Source of the DNA: Adineta steineri
Taxonomy: Eukaryota; Rotifera; Eurotatoria; Adinetida; Adinetidae
DNA: 64,000 nt
Assembly (NCBI GenBank): GCA_905250115.1
Contig: CAJNOI010000090.1
Coordinates: 62,001 to 126,000 of the forward strand
Direction of reading: 5' to 3'
Position numbers and translations under genes: made by a program. Of the stretch, positions 34,227 to 47,300 are shown one piece after another. How positions within the stretch are numbered: the stretch's first letter is position 1; every line of letters starts with the position of its first letter. Below the pieces are notes generated by a model. That model did not search any database and was not told where the DNA came from. It was given only the letters and a program-made list of their open reading frames with translations.

Positions 34227-35850
34227 TTATTTGAAAAGAATTGATTCATAAATCTTCTTCGCTAAGGATGTTACTGTGCTTTCTGTTGGATTTGTTGAAT
34301 TAATTAAAATCTGTTCTTCATTATTATCATCGAATGGAGACGTAACTAGAGGAAAAGGTGGTATAATTTCTCGTAAATGTATAATAGTAAGATCTTTTGC
34401 TGGTTGCATTTTATCGATAACTTTCAAATAAGTTCCTGGTGTAAGAACAATTTCATCTTCTTCTTTAAAATATGCATGTTCACGAATAAATTTTGCATTG
34501 ATTGCTTCAATTGAAAAAATAGTTCGCGTACCCGTTTTACCAATAAATTGTTCGATTACACTAACAGAAACAGCACATGAACTTACACCCCACCAGACAA
34601 TATCTTCATCTTTATTATATTGCGCACTTAAATCACCTTTAACACCACGCCAAATTGTCATATGACAAGAAGGTAATTTATATAGTGCAGTTAAGAAAAG
34701 TTTTAAATAGAAAAACCAAGGAGTAAGAGCATGTCGATTAACTGCACGTAATGCTCGATTGAGATGAATATATAAACTATCGATCACAGGAGTCCATTGC
34801 ATTGAATAAAGATGAATTGCAGCTGATTCATCAGGTGTTAATATATCATTTGCTTTACATGTATTTTGTTTAGCAATATAAACATATCGATGAATATCAC
34901 CATTAAATAGATGAACAATTGATTGAACTGCTTGTTCAAGTGTTACGAGAGCTTCTTTTTCATAACCTTCAAAAGGCATTGACATTTTTTTCGTACTATC
35001 AAGATCATACAATGAAGTGAAACGATGACCATTTAGTTCATTATCAGAATCTACGTGACACAATGTCGTTTGTTCGTTACAAAGAGGAAATTCTTCATTG
35101 TCTGGAGTTACAGCTCGATATTGATGACGATTACGAAATATCACTGGTAAAGTTCGTCCGTCCACATCTAAAAGAACAAAGTTTATTTTTCGTTCATAAT
35201 ATTATGAGATTTTACCTGGAAATACTGTTGGTGTCATTTGAAAAATATTTGTTTGAATATAATTGATTAATTTATTTATAGTTGCATTCACTGGTGCGTC
35301 TGATAAATCTCGAAAATCATACCACATTAAACCAGCAGAAATAAGGCCAAGCCATCCAGAAGGTTTAAAATCTGCGCGACAACGACATGGTATCAATGGA
35401 ATCTCTAGTTTATCTGCATATTCTAATTCTTTTCTACAACTTTTCGATTTCTGATATTCTGGTGTCATGAAGAAACAAATAGCAGCACTATTTTCTACAG
35501 CTTGTGCCATCCTAAAACCGATAATATCAATGATGAATTCTAATTTCCCTAAGACGAATCTTGAGTGTGTGGATAAAGAAAAGATGCACCTACACCCGTG
35601 TTTGGTGATTATCTCCTTTAAATATCATGGTGTAGGGCGAAAAATTCTAAAATGTTTCTAACAAGTTTTTTCTTACTTACCCATCATTGACATTTCCACC
35701 GAGTCCATTACGAATATCCATCCAAATTGGAATATTTTCATTTTGTAATTGTTCCCCTACTTCATACGCAAGATCTTGGGTTCCTGTCCAAGCATAGGAT
35801 ATCATTATATGCTTTGGTCTTGTATTAACACATACAATATTAGTAGCCAT
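34227..35850 (-). CDS. TIR-domain / mono-ADP-ribosyltransferase fusion
   Basis: Three exons (35850-35681, 35511-35216, 35167-34227) join in frame to 468 aa. Residues 1-155 form a TIR-like domain: KHIMISYAWTG at the first strand, WMDIRNGLGGNV, an AVENSAAICFFMTPEY segment and SKSCRKELEYA. The last contains the Cys-x-x-Glu helix position where NAD-cleaving TIRs keep their catalytic Glu. The ART domain follows: R in MTIWRGVKG (about 328), SS in WWGVSSCAVS (about 347), and ExE within FKEEDEIVLTPG (about 391). Both halves belong to NAD-using families, although TIR domains may be only adaptors. No signal peptide or TM, so probably cytosolic. The ART part is closest within this window to the ART at 44.4 kb. 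Confidence 0.83.
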
Positions 35851-37143
35851 TATACAGGATGAGAAAATAAATGGTGAATAACTTAAAAATCTCTAAAAAT
35901 AAACTTGAAATTTATTTTCACTTCTTTTATTTCTCACATCTCAGCAATTAACGTATGCCTGAATAAGTAGATTTCATCAAGGTTAACCAAAATGGATCTG
36001 TTTACGATACTTTTTCAGAACGTAGTGACAAAATTGCACCTGTACAGCCGTAAATAAACTGTATTTATCAATAACCACGGGCACAGTGATACAGTACCGT
36101 ATCGTTCTATCTGAGTAATTAGAAAATCGAACTTGTAATTTCTATTTTTTTTTAAATATCGAAATTTCAAGAAAGTAGAAATTCATCTATGAACACATAT
36201 TGACACTCCTCCTGGAATATCTTCTTTTATTTATAATATATTTTTTTTCTACTTTACAGTGCAGTTCAGAGCAAACAAATAGTGTCCGACGTTATTGCTA
36301 TGACTGGATAAACCTATACTCTCATAACTGAAAACTAAGTTTCTCTCTTATTTATGAATCTCGTCGCGGAATCTTACGTTTTATCGACTACCAGACACTT
36401 ATTCCTCGTAGAAAAGACGTCCTATACATCAGTGAAATACATTGCGACGAACGTAAATATTTGCTTTCGTTCTCTAATATATCTATAGCATAAGTGCATG
36501 ATTTATATTCAACTTTATTCTTCTTGAATAAATCGAGATAAATTTGCATATCAAGTATGTATAAGTAATTCTGTGTAGAATTGATATTGTTTCGATTTCA
36601 TATTAGTTCTTTTTTCCACTTGAAAATACATGTTAAGAACGAAATAAAAAGCACGAGTATTAACTTACCAAGCCAACGTTGTATATGTCGCTTTATAATA
36701 ACCTAATGTCTTCGAACAATTTATAAATAATGAAAATCGCTCATAAATATTTAGAAGCTTAATACAATTTAATTTTTCTAAAAACAAATTATACAAGTAT
36801 TTAATCGTTTTAATGTTTACCGGAATTGATGAGGAACTAAAACAACTTTTTTCTTATCAGTATATTTACAATGGAGTACTACTACTAGAGACAAATCGTT
36901 AAAGGATTTCAAGCGACAGATTGTTTATCAAAAGTAATGAATTTCAAGACTATTGGATGATGATTTATCGGAGAAAATTCAATATTATATCCATGTAATG
37001 ACACTCGCGTTTGACTGTGTTTTATGAGTAATATTTTACGTATTCTTACTGATACTACGTATTCTTCTTTTCTTTCTGTCAATACTCGTCATCATGCTGC
37101 CCTTTCTTCTGCTTGATAAGGAATATATAATTATATGTTTTGT

Positions 37144-37207
37144 ATCTTGAGGGTGCGGGTGTCGACAAATTTTATTTGCTCCTAGAATCACGCGTACACC
37201 TTACTCT
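37144..37207. repeat. Telomere-like hairpin element
   Basis: ATCTTGAGGGTGCGGGTGT on the left; the right arm ACGCGTACACCTTACTC is decayed. Confidence 0.6.
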
Positions 37208-37859
37208 TATTTATTTTTGTGCAAACAAGTAACAATGTATTGTATATAAAAGATAGATTGTTTCTAAGCACATTATTTCTGAATTCTATTGACAGAGTTT
37301 TTGATTAAGAAAATAGCATTTTTATTTAAGATTTGTTTCATTTTATATAAATATATGTATGTGCGAAGCCTTAAAATCGTACCTCGACTAATCAAAGAGA
37401 AAATAAGCTGATGTCAACGTTAGAAATTATTCGAAATCATCTGAAACCCTGAGACATTAATGTAAAGAATTTGAAAACTACCAATTATAAAATCAAAAGT
37501 GACATTGTGATTTCAATGATTTATTTACATCTAGATCATTTTATTGACGAAAAAACAAATGAGACAATACAAAAATACAACAACAGTGATACGAACAGTG
37601 ACTATCAGTATCATTTATTTGTCTTTCATAAATAGAATCTTCAATTAAGTTTTTTTTTGAAAGTAAATCATTTGTATTCTAATCAGTATCAAATCCAAAA
37701 ATATCATTTGTGCTTCCAATATTTAATGCTTGTTGATAACATGATCGATATTATCCATATCATTCCAAACATTGTCAATATGATTATAAAGTTTCAATTG
37801 TTAATAAATTTTTTTTATCTAATAATGACAATACCGTAATCAATAACTTTTCGTTAAGG

Positions 37860-38125
37860 ATTATCGATAGAAATACTATTTATGAGAAGATATTTTTTGT
37901 AGTATCTTAAATTACCAAATATAAAAGTAACATAAATATATATCATATTCATAGATAAATTATTCAAAGAGAATTCTTCACTTGTAAATATATTACGGAA
38001 ATCATCTGTTTTCATAAATAGATAATGATTGGTTTTACAATGAAGAACATGCTTTTAAAAATCACAAATTAAGTCTTCAATATGCTCGCATATTTCATCA
38101 TTTAAAGTAAGTTCAATAAGGTCAT
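37860..38125 (-). pseudogene. Possible decayed coding relic
   Basis: The minus strand reads LIELTLNDEICEHIEDLI, a stop, then a frame including FMKTDDFRNIFTSEEF before another stop. The composition looks protein-like but the family is not recognised. Confidence 0.25.
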
Positions 38126-39306
38126 AGGAAGCGAGTCAAACATGTCAGCCAAAGAAATATGGCTCACTTTATATAGAAAAAAACTAGCTGATTACACTAA
38201 AGTTCTTACTTTACCATCACCCAACCTACTTTCTGCCCTCCTTTCATCAACACGATAATCTTTCAAGGTCTATATGGGCGTAATACTTGTAATTTTTTAA
38301 AGGCCTGTCTGAACATTGTATGCGTAGTTTTTCAAGAACTACTTAAATATAGTAAAATCATAAGAAGGAGCAAACATATACGTGAAAAAAAAGTGGCTCA
38401 CCTGACAAAGAAAAATGACGCAACCCATTTCGTGTCTTTAGTTTCTTATACGTTGAAATAATCTGCGTGAACATCCAAGCTAATTATACTTCAAATTAAA
38501 CTCTTTCCTGTCCAGCTTTTGATGACAATGTCAAAATGTGTATGACGCGAAGGGTCAAATCAATTTAAAAAATGAGTCGTATTCTCTATGATATCTCGTT
38601 GGTACCTCCGTTCTATATCTTTGAGAATTTCACAAAGGTCCAGTAAGGATTCCTTGTGTTTTTAGTTGCAAAGAGTGAGCAAAATATGCAAGCATTTTCT
38701 GTGAGCACAACTTACTCTCATTACTATATTCTACCTTCTCGAAAAATTGTTTTTTGTTTGTGTTGCTACACTATTTTTCCAGGAAAAACTTGCCCATCAT
38801 TATAATTATATTCTCTTTGTTGGAAGAATTTTTTTTGTACTCATTTCTGCATTCTTCTTCCCGAAAAAAAAATTATTTACTCTCGTCCTTAGACTCTTTC
38901 TCGGAAAAGAAACTTGTCTGTCAGCGTTCTTGCATTCTCAATATCGGACGGAATATTTTTGCTGTCATTGTTACATTTTCTTTTTCACAAAAAAATATTA
39001 TCACTCTCGTACAAAGAGAAGGAAACTATTTTATTACTTAATAGTAAGTGTTGTGTTACTTTTTTGTCTTTCGATGGATAGATGTAAAGACCGAATATGA
39101 ATTCGAGTATTTATCGATTCAATCGTGTTTTCAGCTAGCAGTGACAATAAGGGTAAAACTAGTCATTTTACCATTACGTTATAAATTACCACAATTAAAA
39201 CTTTTTAGACTGTGATATTACTTTCAAATTCTAATAATCAGACTAAAACTTTGCAAATGTGATGAATAGAAAAGTCGAAAAGTTAGATAATCGAATACTT
39301 CGACGG

Positions 39307-39576
39307 TTAAAGTCTCCATTGAGTGGAACGGTAACAGAAAGATTGAACAGATGAATACTCGAATACTTCGTTAAATGCTCCACAAATAAATGTAAGAGCA
39401 ACTTCTTCAGTACATGATATTAACATAAATGTATTCATTGAAATAAGTGATTTAACATTTGATTGTAATCGTTTAAGGTCATTTATATTAAGAATTTGTC
39501 CTCGATAAACACAGTCAAAGGATATATTTCTTATTGCATTTCTGATATAAACTAGTGGAAAAATACTGAAAGTCAC
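39307..39576 (-). pseudogene. Fragment of a mono-ADP-ribosyltransferase domain
   Basis: The 89-codon frame contains DCVYRGQILNIND and then SLISMNTFMLISCTEEVALTF, which align with the VYRGQ...NFVSTSADRD part of the ART-TPR gene at 26-28 kb. The catalytic Arg is present, but the STS motif is changed and no ExE region follows. Nothing upstream completes the domain. It looks like a truncated, inactive copy. Confidence 0.55.
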
Positions 39577-39634
39577 AAATAAAATTCATATTCTTTGTAC
39601 GAAATGTTTTCTTTAAAAGTCGATTTACAATTGA

Positions 39635-39706
39635 ATCTTTTGTGGTGTGGGTGTAGATCTCGATGGAAAGAGTAGTCATACCCACACCCACATCCTACCC
39701 TCAAGA
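39635..39706. repeat. Telomere-like hairpin element
   Basis: TTTTGTGGTGTGGGTGTAGAT on the left and CATACCCACACCCACATCC on the right, then CCCTCAAG. Confidence 0.68.
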
Positions 39707-40533
39707 AACATGCCCACAAGATAGTATTCTCATTTATGCACAATATCGAAATCTTTTCGTTGAAGGTTAATTACCTTCTTACACTTACACACAACTCGAA
39801 GACAGAGAAAGAAAAACATAATATGACAGCATTCGTAGAATAGCCTTGCGAAAAAAAAAATGAGACACAACTGTATTTTTTTTCTTGTTCTCTTTCTTTC
39901 CTTTCACTTGTCCATAGTTACAAAAATTTTCAGCATAAACATTTATAGCAAGTGAAAAAAAACCATTATTACAGATTGTAAGAAGAGCACAGTCGATACT
40001 ACCGCTACTATTCAACCATTTGTTCTACCTTCTTAAGAATCAGGTAATTCTAAGGTTCAATTGCTAGTTTTGTTTTGTATAGTTATACTGAATACAGTAA
40101 CATCGATAGATATTAACATAGAATGATCATTATTGTTTATATTGACAGATGTTATTATTTGTAATATTGCTATTTAGATAAAGAAAAACTGCTTTGTAGT
40201 ATACAATAGCGAACCAGACTATCTTGTCTTTTAGCTGCTTCACAGTATTTGGAGCTATTCCATGGTAATTTCATTAGTCCAATATATTTTCCTACAGAAA
40301 TTATCGGTATGATGATGACAATTAGTCATGACTGTCTTATCAAACCGATCAATTTAATTAGCATAAAGTTTTTATGTGATTTCTCACCCGTAGTATTAAA
40401 CTATGATGATCTCTTTGGTAAATTCTGCTTTCGCCGAAAGAAATTCACTGAAAGGAATTCGTCGAAATAAATTTACTGTAAAGAATTCGACGAAAAAAAT
40501 TTGAGAGCGCGAGCGTCGGTGGTGACGGTGTGA

Positions 40534-40605
40534 GATGGATGAGTGTGGGCGTGAGCGTAGATATAATAATCGCACACCAAGGATACCTACACCCTCATCC
40601 ACCCC
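40534..40605. repeat. Telomere-like hairpin element near a start site
   Basis: GATGAGTGTGGGCGTGAGCG on the left and TACACCCTCATCCACCCC on the right. It lies upstream of the ATG at 40730 and makes the reading frame there appear open. Confidence 0.6.
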
Positions 40606-40729
40606 GAATCGTCGCCAGTCTCACTTATCCCCACCTACACCCTTATTCTCTCTATTTACAATATATATATTGCTATGTATCGATAAAAAAGATTTGATTT
40701 TAATAGTGTCTACAACAGGTGGCTCAGTG

Positions 40730-41473
40730 ATGAACATCGATGATAAACCAGACATTTTACTTGCACGTCGTTCCTTATTAAACAACTGTCAATCGTTTCG
40801 TATTCATCCTATTTCCGACGTATTTGATCCTAAACAAAACTACGTTGGCTTGGTTAGTTATTCGACTGGTGATATTTATATAAAACAATCCGATTGGATT
40901 TTGAAGAATATACCGCAAAGAAGACGGCGACAACGTCCTGGTATATATCTTCATGGTCGCCTGTATTATTTTATTTACAGACATTGGCAAGTACGAGATG
41001 CAGTATTTATTGGAGGTGGATTTTCATATCTCAATGGAATCTGGAATTTTATTTCTAGAACACTCAATGCAATGAACGACAGTGGACGATTAATTAAATT
41101 TGAAGAAACAGTCTTACAACTATTAATTGATACCCTATATATTGATCATTATTGGCTAGCAATGCCTCCCGATCATCGTATTGATTGTAAAAGTTTGGCC
41201 AAAATGGAACGTAACAAAACATACATTTCTTGCGCTCATCCTTCGAACGTTAATGTCAATAGAAAACTTCATGGCACTGTAAAAGAGTTAAATGGTAAAA
41301 GCCCTCGTATTGTAGTGATCGAATGTATTGGTTTCGATAGAGATTTTTATATTCATTCTACAGCCGTATTAAACAACCGCTCACTTCTATATTCTGGTAA
41401 ACATGTTGAATTTGATATTACAGAAACGGATCAAGGATGGAAAGCGGACAACGTAACTGCCGTTTGGCCTTAG
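40730..41473 (+). CDS. Uncharacterised protein with cold-shock-like C-terminal domain
   Basis: 247 aa from the ATG at 40730. The frame is open for 65 more codons upstream, but that part is made of a hairpin repeat and is not likely to be coding. A CAACAG acceptor at about 40718 may mark the start of this exon. Residues 1-175 have no recognised family. The C-terminal 70 residues (LHGTVKELNGK ... GFDRDFYIHSTAVLNN ... VEFDITETDQGW) look like a cold-shock/OB-type nucleic-acid-binding domain, with GFDRDFYIH at the place of the RNP-like motif. Role: inferred RNA or DNA binding, unproven. No signal peptide or TM. Confidence 0.6.
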   Translation: MNIDDKPDILLARRSLLNNCQSFRIHPISDVFDPKQNYVGLVSYSTGDIYIKQSDWILKNIPQRRRRQRPGIYLHGRLYYFIYRHWQVRDAVFIGGGFSYLNGIWNFISRTLNAMNDSGRLIKFEETVLQLLIDTLYIDHYWLAMPPDHRIDCKSLAKMERNKTYISCAHPSNVNVNRKLHGTVKELNGKSPRIVVIECIGFDRDFYIHSTAVLNNRSLLYSGKHVEFDITETDQGWKADNVTAVWP

Positions 41474-41557
41474 TTCACATTGGGTTCGTAATTAACTTTC
41501 AAAACAGCATATAGACATTCATAGAACTACTTTTAAAAACTAAATTGTACTTAACAA

Positions 41558-41634
41558 AGGGGTGTGGGTGTGGGTGTGTTTGGATATAAATATAGGTAAA
41601 GAGACAAGACCTACATCCACACTCACCCTCCAGG
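41558..41634. repeat. Telomere-like hairpin element
   Basis: AAGGGGTGTGGGTGTGGGTG on the left contains two exact TGTGGG units in tandem. CCTACATCCACACTCACCCT is on the right. Confidence 0.72.
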
Positions 41635-42078
41635 TAAAATGGGCAAGATTCTTATTAACCAGTCAAAAAATTTTAGTTCAGTAATGTATTAATAACGCAA
41701 AAAAAAACATAAAATAAAATGAAGAGTTTTAACTAAATATATATATTAAACTCAGATGTGAAGTCTGGATGAGATGTATTTTAGTCTATTTTTAATGTCT
41801 CTGTTCATAATATTTGTATTTCAAATTCAAACATCAAAATGAAGACGACGAGAATGCATTTACGTACACAGTTTTAATATTTCATTTAAATCCACAGTAA
41901 CAAGTCCTTCACTTTGCTAACGTTCTCCTAATAACATCATTCATACTCATGTTTATCCAAATTAAAGTTAAAATGCAAGAAGCGATCTTTTTCTTTTTCT
42001 TTTCTTCATTCTTCATAAGATCAAGCAGAGAGTGCATATAGTTCATACGGAAGAATAACATTTAAAGAGAAATAACTT

Positions 42079-42526
42079 GATAGTAACAAAATAACGTAAA
42101 AAAGATAGAAGTGCAGTTATACGATAAGTTTAATGAAAATTAAAAGTAAACAATACAATTTAGAATTTTCGACCATGACAGCTGGAAACGTTGGCAAACT
42201 CGGTCATCATCAGTAAATAATGCTAATGTTGTAATCATAATAATATAACTAATAACACAAACATCAATCCAATAAATATATTCAAGTTTTATAAGTACTG
42301 CATGTAAATAAGTCAAAATTAAAGAAAAATAATCATTATTATTATGATTATTATTATTATTACGATTACAACACTAGCATTATTTACTGATGATGACCGA
42401 GTTTGCCAACGTTTCCAGCTGTCATGGTCGAAAATTCTAAATTGTATTGTTTACTTTTAATTTTCATTAAACTTATCGTATAACTGCACTTCTATCTTTT
42501 TTACTGAATAACATTTAGTTACTATC
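42079..42526. repeat. Second large foldback palindrome, arms about 165 nt
   Basis: Left arm 42079-42245 and right arm from about 42340 to 42526 are inverted copies. The core match, from GACAGCTGGAAACGTTGGCA to its inverse, is near perfect. The loop of about 95 nt holds ATT/ATG microsatellite. Different in sequence from the foldback at 11.8 kb but the same architecture. Confidence 0.83.
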
Positions 42527-44386
42527 TTAATCGAGAATATATAAACGATTTTGAAAAAGTAGAATTTAAATAGGCAAAGCTTCAGATGAAATAGATAGTT
42601 GTTCATTTTCCTCCCCTTGATTACACCAGTGGCGTATGTTTGATTGTGCGAAAAGATTGAATATGATACCCACATCTACATCCAAACTGTCGCTCCTGTC
42701 CATACCTACCTCACATCTACATCTATACTCACACTCCTCAAGATGTTTGTTATTATCTTTTTCAAGCAGAGAAGAAACTGTATGAAGATAAATAATATTA
42801 TCGTCAACAAAAGAAAAAGAAACATTTCTTACCAACTTGGATGTATAACCTTGTTTATCATTCTTTTAAAAACCAAGATAAAAGAATTTATTTAGCTTCA
42901 TATAAAAGGTGAATTATGTATGCTGTGTATATTTTTATTCATTCTGACGAAAGAAACTATTACTAATATACACGTCCAAACAGACAGAATAGCAAGTTAT
43001 TTATAAACAACTACAGTCAGTAAGTATTACTCAACTTATCGTCTTTTACAGCGTTTTTTTCCTTTTCGAGATCAATGTGTGTGAGGTAGATTTCAAATGG
43101 ATATTCTTGTACGAACTGTCTCCTATTTTAACCACAAAAGTTGTCATAAGCTTAAATTTTAATTGGATTCCTAGGACAGTGTTATGACTTTTCACTGATT
43201 CTAAATACCTCAGAGATGTTCAATTTTTGCAACTTGTTTTATTACTTGGGAGTTTAAAAAAGAGGGAACATCAAGTCCATGAGTTTAAATGTTAGTGTAG
43301 ATGAGAGTATATATGGAGATGCGAGTATAGATGATGGTGTGGTTTGTCAGTTTAAGTGTACGATGTGAGGAGAATGAAATTATTGAGAAATGACTATAAT
43401 ATCTATACCAATGTTCACCCCTTGGCATCCACACCGAGCTATTTGCTATCATCTTCATTGCCATGGTCATTCTGAGACTCATCCTCACCCGTCCTAAAGA
43501 TCAATGTTAAATACAGATTTAGCCTGTTCAAATTTATTTCATCATTGATCTTACCATCTTTTGTTCTGAAGAATTATTATTTAATTTCTTAGATCATAGT
43601 CGATGCGCACTGAGTGGATATTTAAGCCGATACATGTGCTTCGCACTCGATGTTTTCTCGTTTATAATCTGTTGACTTGGTTCTATGTATTATTATGAAT
43701 CTGAAATTTACGAGTGAATGCATTTTGATCAGAACAGATTGTTAATATTTGTATATAAGAAGGTTAAATAGATGGATGAATGTTTATAGAAATGCTTCAA
43801 AATCATCTTTTATCATTTTGTAGAATTCGTGATGAGTGAAAGATTCGTGGAAGTGATCATTTTATGTTTTGATATTGATATGAAAGTTAGCATATATTTA
43901 GTATTGAATTGATTCGTTTTTTCAGAATGTAATTAAAGACAAGCAAAAGCTAATAAGAAATTCAAACAATCATAAAATTGTTGTGTGAGAACCGTTTCTC
44001 TCCTCTATTTTTAGCTGATAAAAACTAAGATAAAATTTAATTAATATTATTTCAATTAAATTAAGTTAAAAAACGTTTTATCTATAAAAATCAAAGTTAT
44101 TGAAGCTACTTTGATGTACTATGAGATTTTCCAAGTACAAAAGTATGATATTTATTTCTTAGACTTAGGCTTAGTATCTCATTCAAATATAATTAAAGTG
44201 AAAGAATATAAAAATTATACAATAACTTTAATTATCGATGCTTTTAAATCTAATAATGAAAACATAATTTAATCGTTCATTTAATACATAAATATGGTAA
44301 AACTCAAATTAAATTTGTCATTCTTGTTTATTATTTAGTTCATTATTCAATAATAAAAAAACAACTTGACTAATTAATTGATTATA
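42527..44386. other. Intergenic region before ART-NHL gene
   Basis: Has a C-rich hairpin arm at 42665-42745 and a decayed GTGTAGATGAGAG tract at 43290-43350. From about 43.9 kb the DNA becomes extremely AT-rich. No gene is visible. Confidence 0.45.
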
Positions 44387-47300
44387 ATGAGTCATTCAGG
44401 AGATCGTTTTACGGATATTCAGCTGGAAAATGAAGACTTACCAGCATGTTTTGGCTACCTTACCTGGAAATTATTATCTCTTGAAGAAGCGATGAATGAA
44501 TTACAAGATTTTTTTAAAGAAATAAATCTTTTTGTTAAATTAGCTAAAAAACATTGTAGATATCCAAATGATCATAATTTAACAAAAGATGAATCTGCTG
44601 CAATTTATATTTATACTATGGAAATGTCTGATGATTCAAGTGTTTATCGAATTTTAAATCAAACACTTCGTGCAGAAGATCGAACAAGAGTTCGTCCATG
44701 GTTTGGATATTTAAAACTTTTAGATTCTGCAACGTCAAAACTACCGAGATTTAAAGGAACTGTTTTCCGTGGTATTGATCAAGATGTTACCAAGAGTTTT
44801 AGAGAAGGTCAAAAAATTACTTGGTGGAGTATAAGTTCATGTTCAACGTCTATTAATATTATTTCTTCATTTATTAGTCAATCTTCTTCAAGTACATTAT
44901 TTCATATAGAATGTTTAAGTGGAAGATTTGCTTCATCATACACATGTTATTCATATGAAAATGAAGTTATTTTAATGCCTGGAACAAGATTTGAAGTTGT
45001 ATCTGATCCATTAAATCATCCAGGTGGATTAAATATTATTCATTTAAGAGAAGTTAATAATGATGATGATGACGATCATAATCAAGACGAATTATCTGGA
45101 TCAGCAAATCCAAGTAAGTAGTTCGACTACTATATTTATTAGATAACAAATAAATAAAATGGATTTCAATAAATAGATGAATGTGAAAATAATTGTTTAA
45201 AACCTGATTAATAAATTGATGAAAAATATTATATTATTTTTGAGCCTGTTCCTAAACCAATCGAATAAGAAATCAAGATGATTTAGGATTAGATTGATTT
45301 TTGATCATAAATTCATACTTATTTATTTTTCACTTCAAATTCAAACATATTTGTTTTTTAGATTAATCAGAATATATCCTTAAATGAAAAAATCTATAGA
45401 ATAGTTTGAGAAAATAGTTTGTTGTTCAATTATAAATAATGTAATAAATCAATCATTGTAAAATTTATGATATAGATCTCAAAATAATCATATTAATAAG
45501 AAATATTTAATATTATTTTGATATTGTATTTTTTGAATAAGATCTATTGATAATCTTAATTAGAAAATCAAATAATTAAAGAATATATTTCTACATTTTT
45601 ATTTTTAAGATAAATAATAAAACAAATGTTTTAAAGATCAATGAGAATAAAATCTAATTCAAGAGAATAATTCATAAATAATTTATTTGTTGTTTCGATA
45701 AAATATTAAAGATCTTATTCAACTAACAAGTAACGTTCGTCGTCTCGACTCACTGCATCCTCGACTTTGAGAATGTGGGTGTATGAATCTGGGTGTGGCT
45801 ATGAGTATCAATAATAAATCCGAACTAAACACACACACACCCACCCACTCCCACCTACTTTTACTCCATATCACTCAATTTCACTGACTCGCCCACCTTC
45901 TACCCTAGTTCACCCAATTCATCCACTTCTGACCTATTTCACTCACTTCCACCCACCTCTACCCTATTTCATCCATTTCCACCCAGTCCACCCACTTGTA
46001 CCCTATATCACCTACTTCCACCCAATCTACCCACTTCTACCCTAATCCACTCATTTCCATCTACCGCCACCCTGTTTCACCCACACTCGCCCTATGCCAC
46101 CCACCCGAGCTCATTTCACTCACACCCAATTATTTAGAAGTAGATGTTTTTTTTGACCTTGACACAAACCTACATACACACAAACTATTTTATTTCATAT
46201 GACCCTCTCTACAGTCGATGGAATATATACACTAATAATTATAATTACCTATTATCTTTCTTTTCTATATGAAGAAAATTTTCTCAGAAAGAAAGAAGTA
46301 TTTCATAGAGAAAACTTTGTGATTTATATTCAAAAGTTAAAATATAAACAAATTCTCTCTCTTTATATGTCTATTGAAAAAATTTTAAATGAGAAAAGTT
46401 AAACTTTGCTTTCTTCTTATTTTAAATTATCTCAAAAGATTAAGGAATAGTTCTAATAGTCCAAGTAATTCTTTATTTATTTTTCTATTATTGTCAAATA
46501 AAATCATTGTATTTTCTTTTTATTTAGATTCTTATCAATTAAATCATTCTACAATTATCACAGCGACTATATTAAAGAATCCAATAACAACAAACCAAAT
46601 ATCAACTCAATCTCAAATAAAGCTACGTATGTTTTATTAAATAAAAATAGTTTTATTATCTTTAAAATTGAGATAGAACTTTTTCATAGATTATTTTTAT
46701 TAATTAAGTAACAATTTAAACTCATTTTTCAAATACTATTATTCTTTTAATAAGAAATAAGAATTTCTCCTGAAACAATATTCATATAAATTATTTATGA
46801 TTTGCTACTTTTCTATTTTTCTATCACTTAATATGACATTGACAAGAGATCTCATCCATCGTTTTCGAATTATTTTTCTTATTGAGATATTGAAAATATT
46901 ATTAAACAAATATTTACCATAAAAATTCTTTTGAAAAGTAACAAAGTTTTCCATTTAAATATTTTTGTGAATTAATTTATATGAATAAGATCAAAATTTA
47001 ACATCGAAAGTTTTATTTCCTAATTAGAATAAATATTTTTCACAATTGAAAAATCATTAATAGAATTGCTAATCAAATTAATCATTCAGATAGTTCTTTA
47101 AAAAAAGAAAACATTATATTAAGAATTGAATAGGTTTATTAAAAAATTAAAATCAATTACATAAATTTTGTTTTTTCATCATAGAAAATATTTTCAAATT
47201 TTTTTTTAAATTGTTGAATCAAAGTTATTTTTAACTTTTTAGTCTAGAATTTTCAAATAAGAGAATTATTTAACTTATTAATAAAAATGAAGTTTTTAAT

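Larger units (their letters stand above)
35851..39306. other. Long intergenic region
   Basis: About 3.4 kb with no intact gene. Contains a hairpin at 37144-37207, a possible coding relic at 37860-38125 and a T-rich, loosely repetitive block at about 38740-39050 (units like CTTCCCGAAAAAAAAATTA). A short hairpin-like piece lies at 35558-35602 inside TIR-ART intron 1. Confidence 0.45.

Noticed and set aside
38747..39100. Overlapping plus-strand ORFs in a T-rich block
   Set aside because: Composition is driven by poly-T/poly-A tracts and repeated CTTCCCGAAAA words; Phe/Leu/Lys runs are not protein-like.
40535..40729. N-terminal extension of the cold-shock-like protein
   Set aside because: The extra 65 codons are made of a TGTGGG hairpin element and vector-like Pro/Ser/Thr; an ATG at 40730 just after a CAACAG acceptor is a better start.
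46196..46640. ORFs in the ART-NHL intron (MTLSTVDG..., MRKVKL...)
   Set aside because: Only the part 46528-46626 has splice sites and matching phase; the rest is AT-rich chance ORF.
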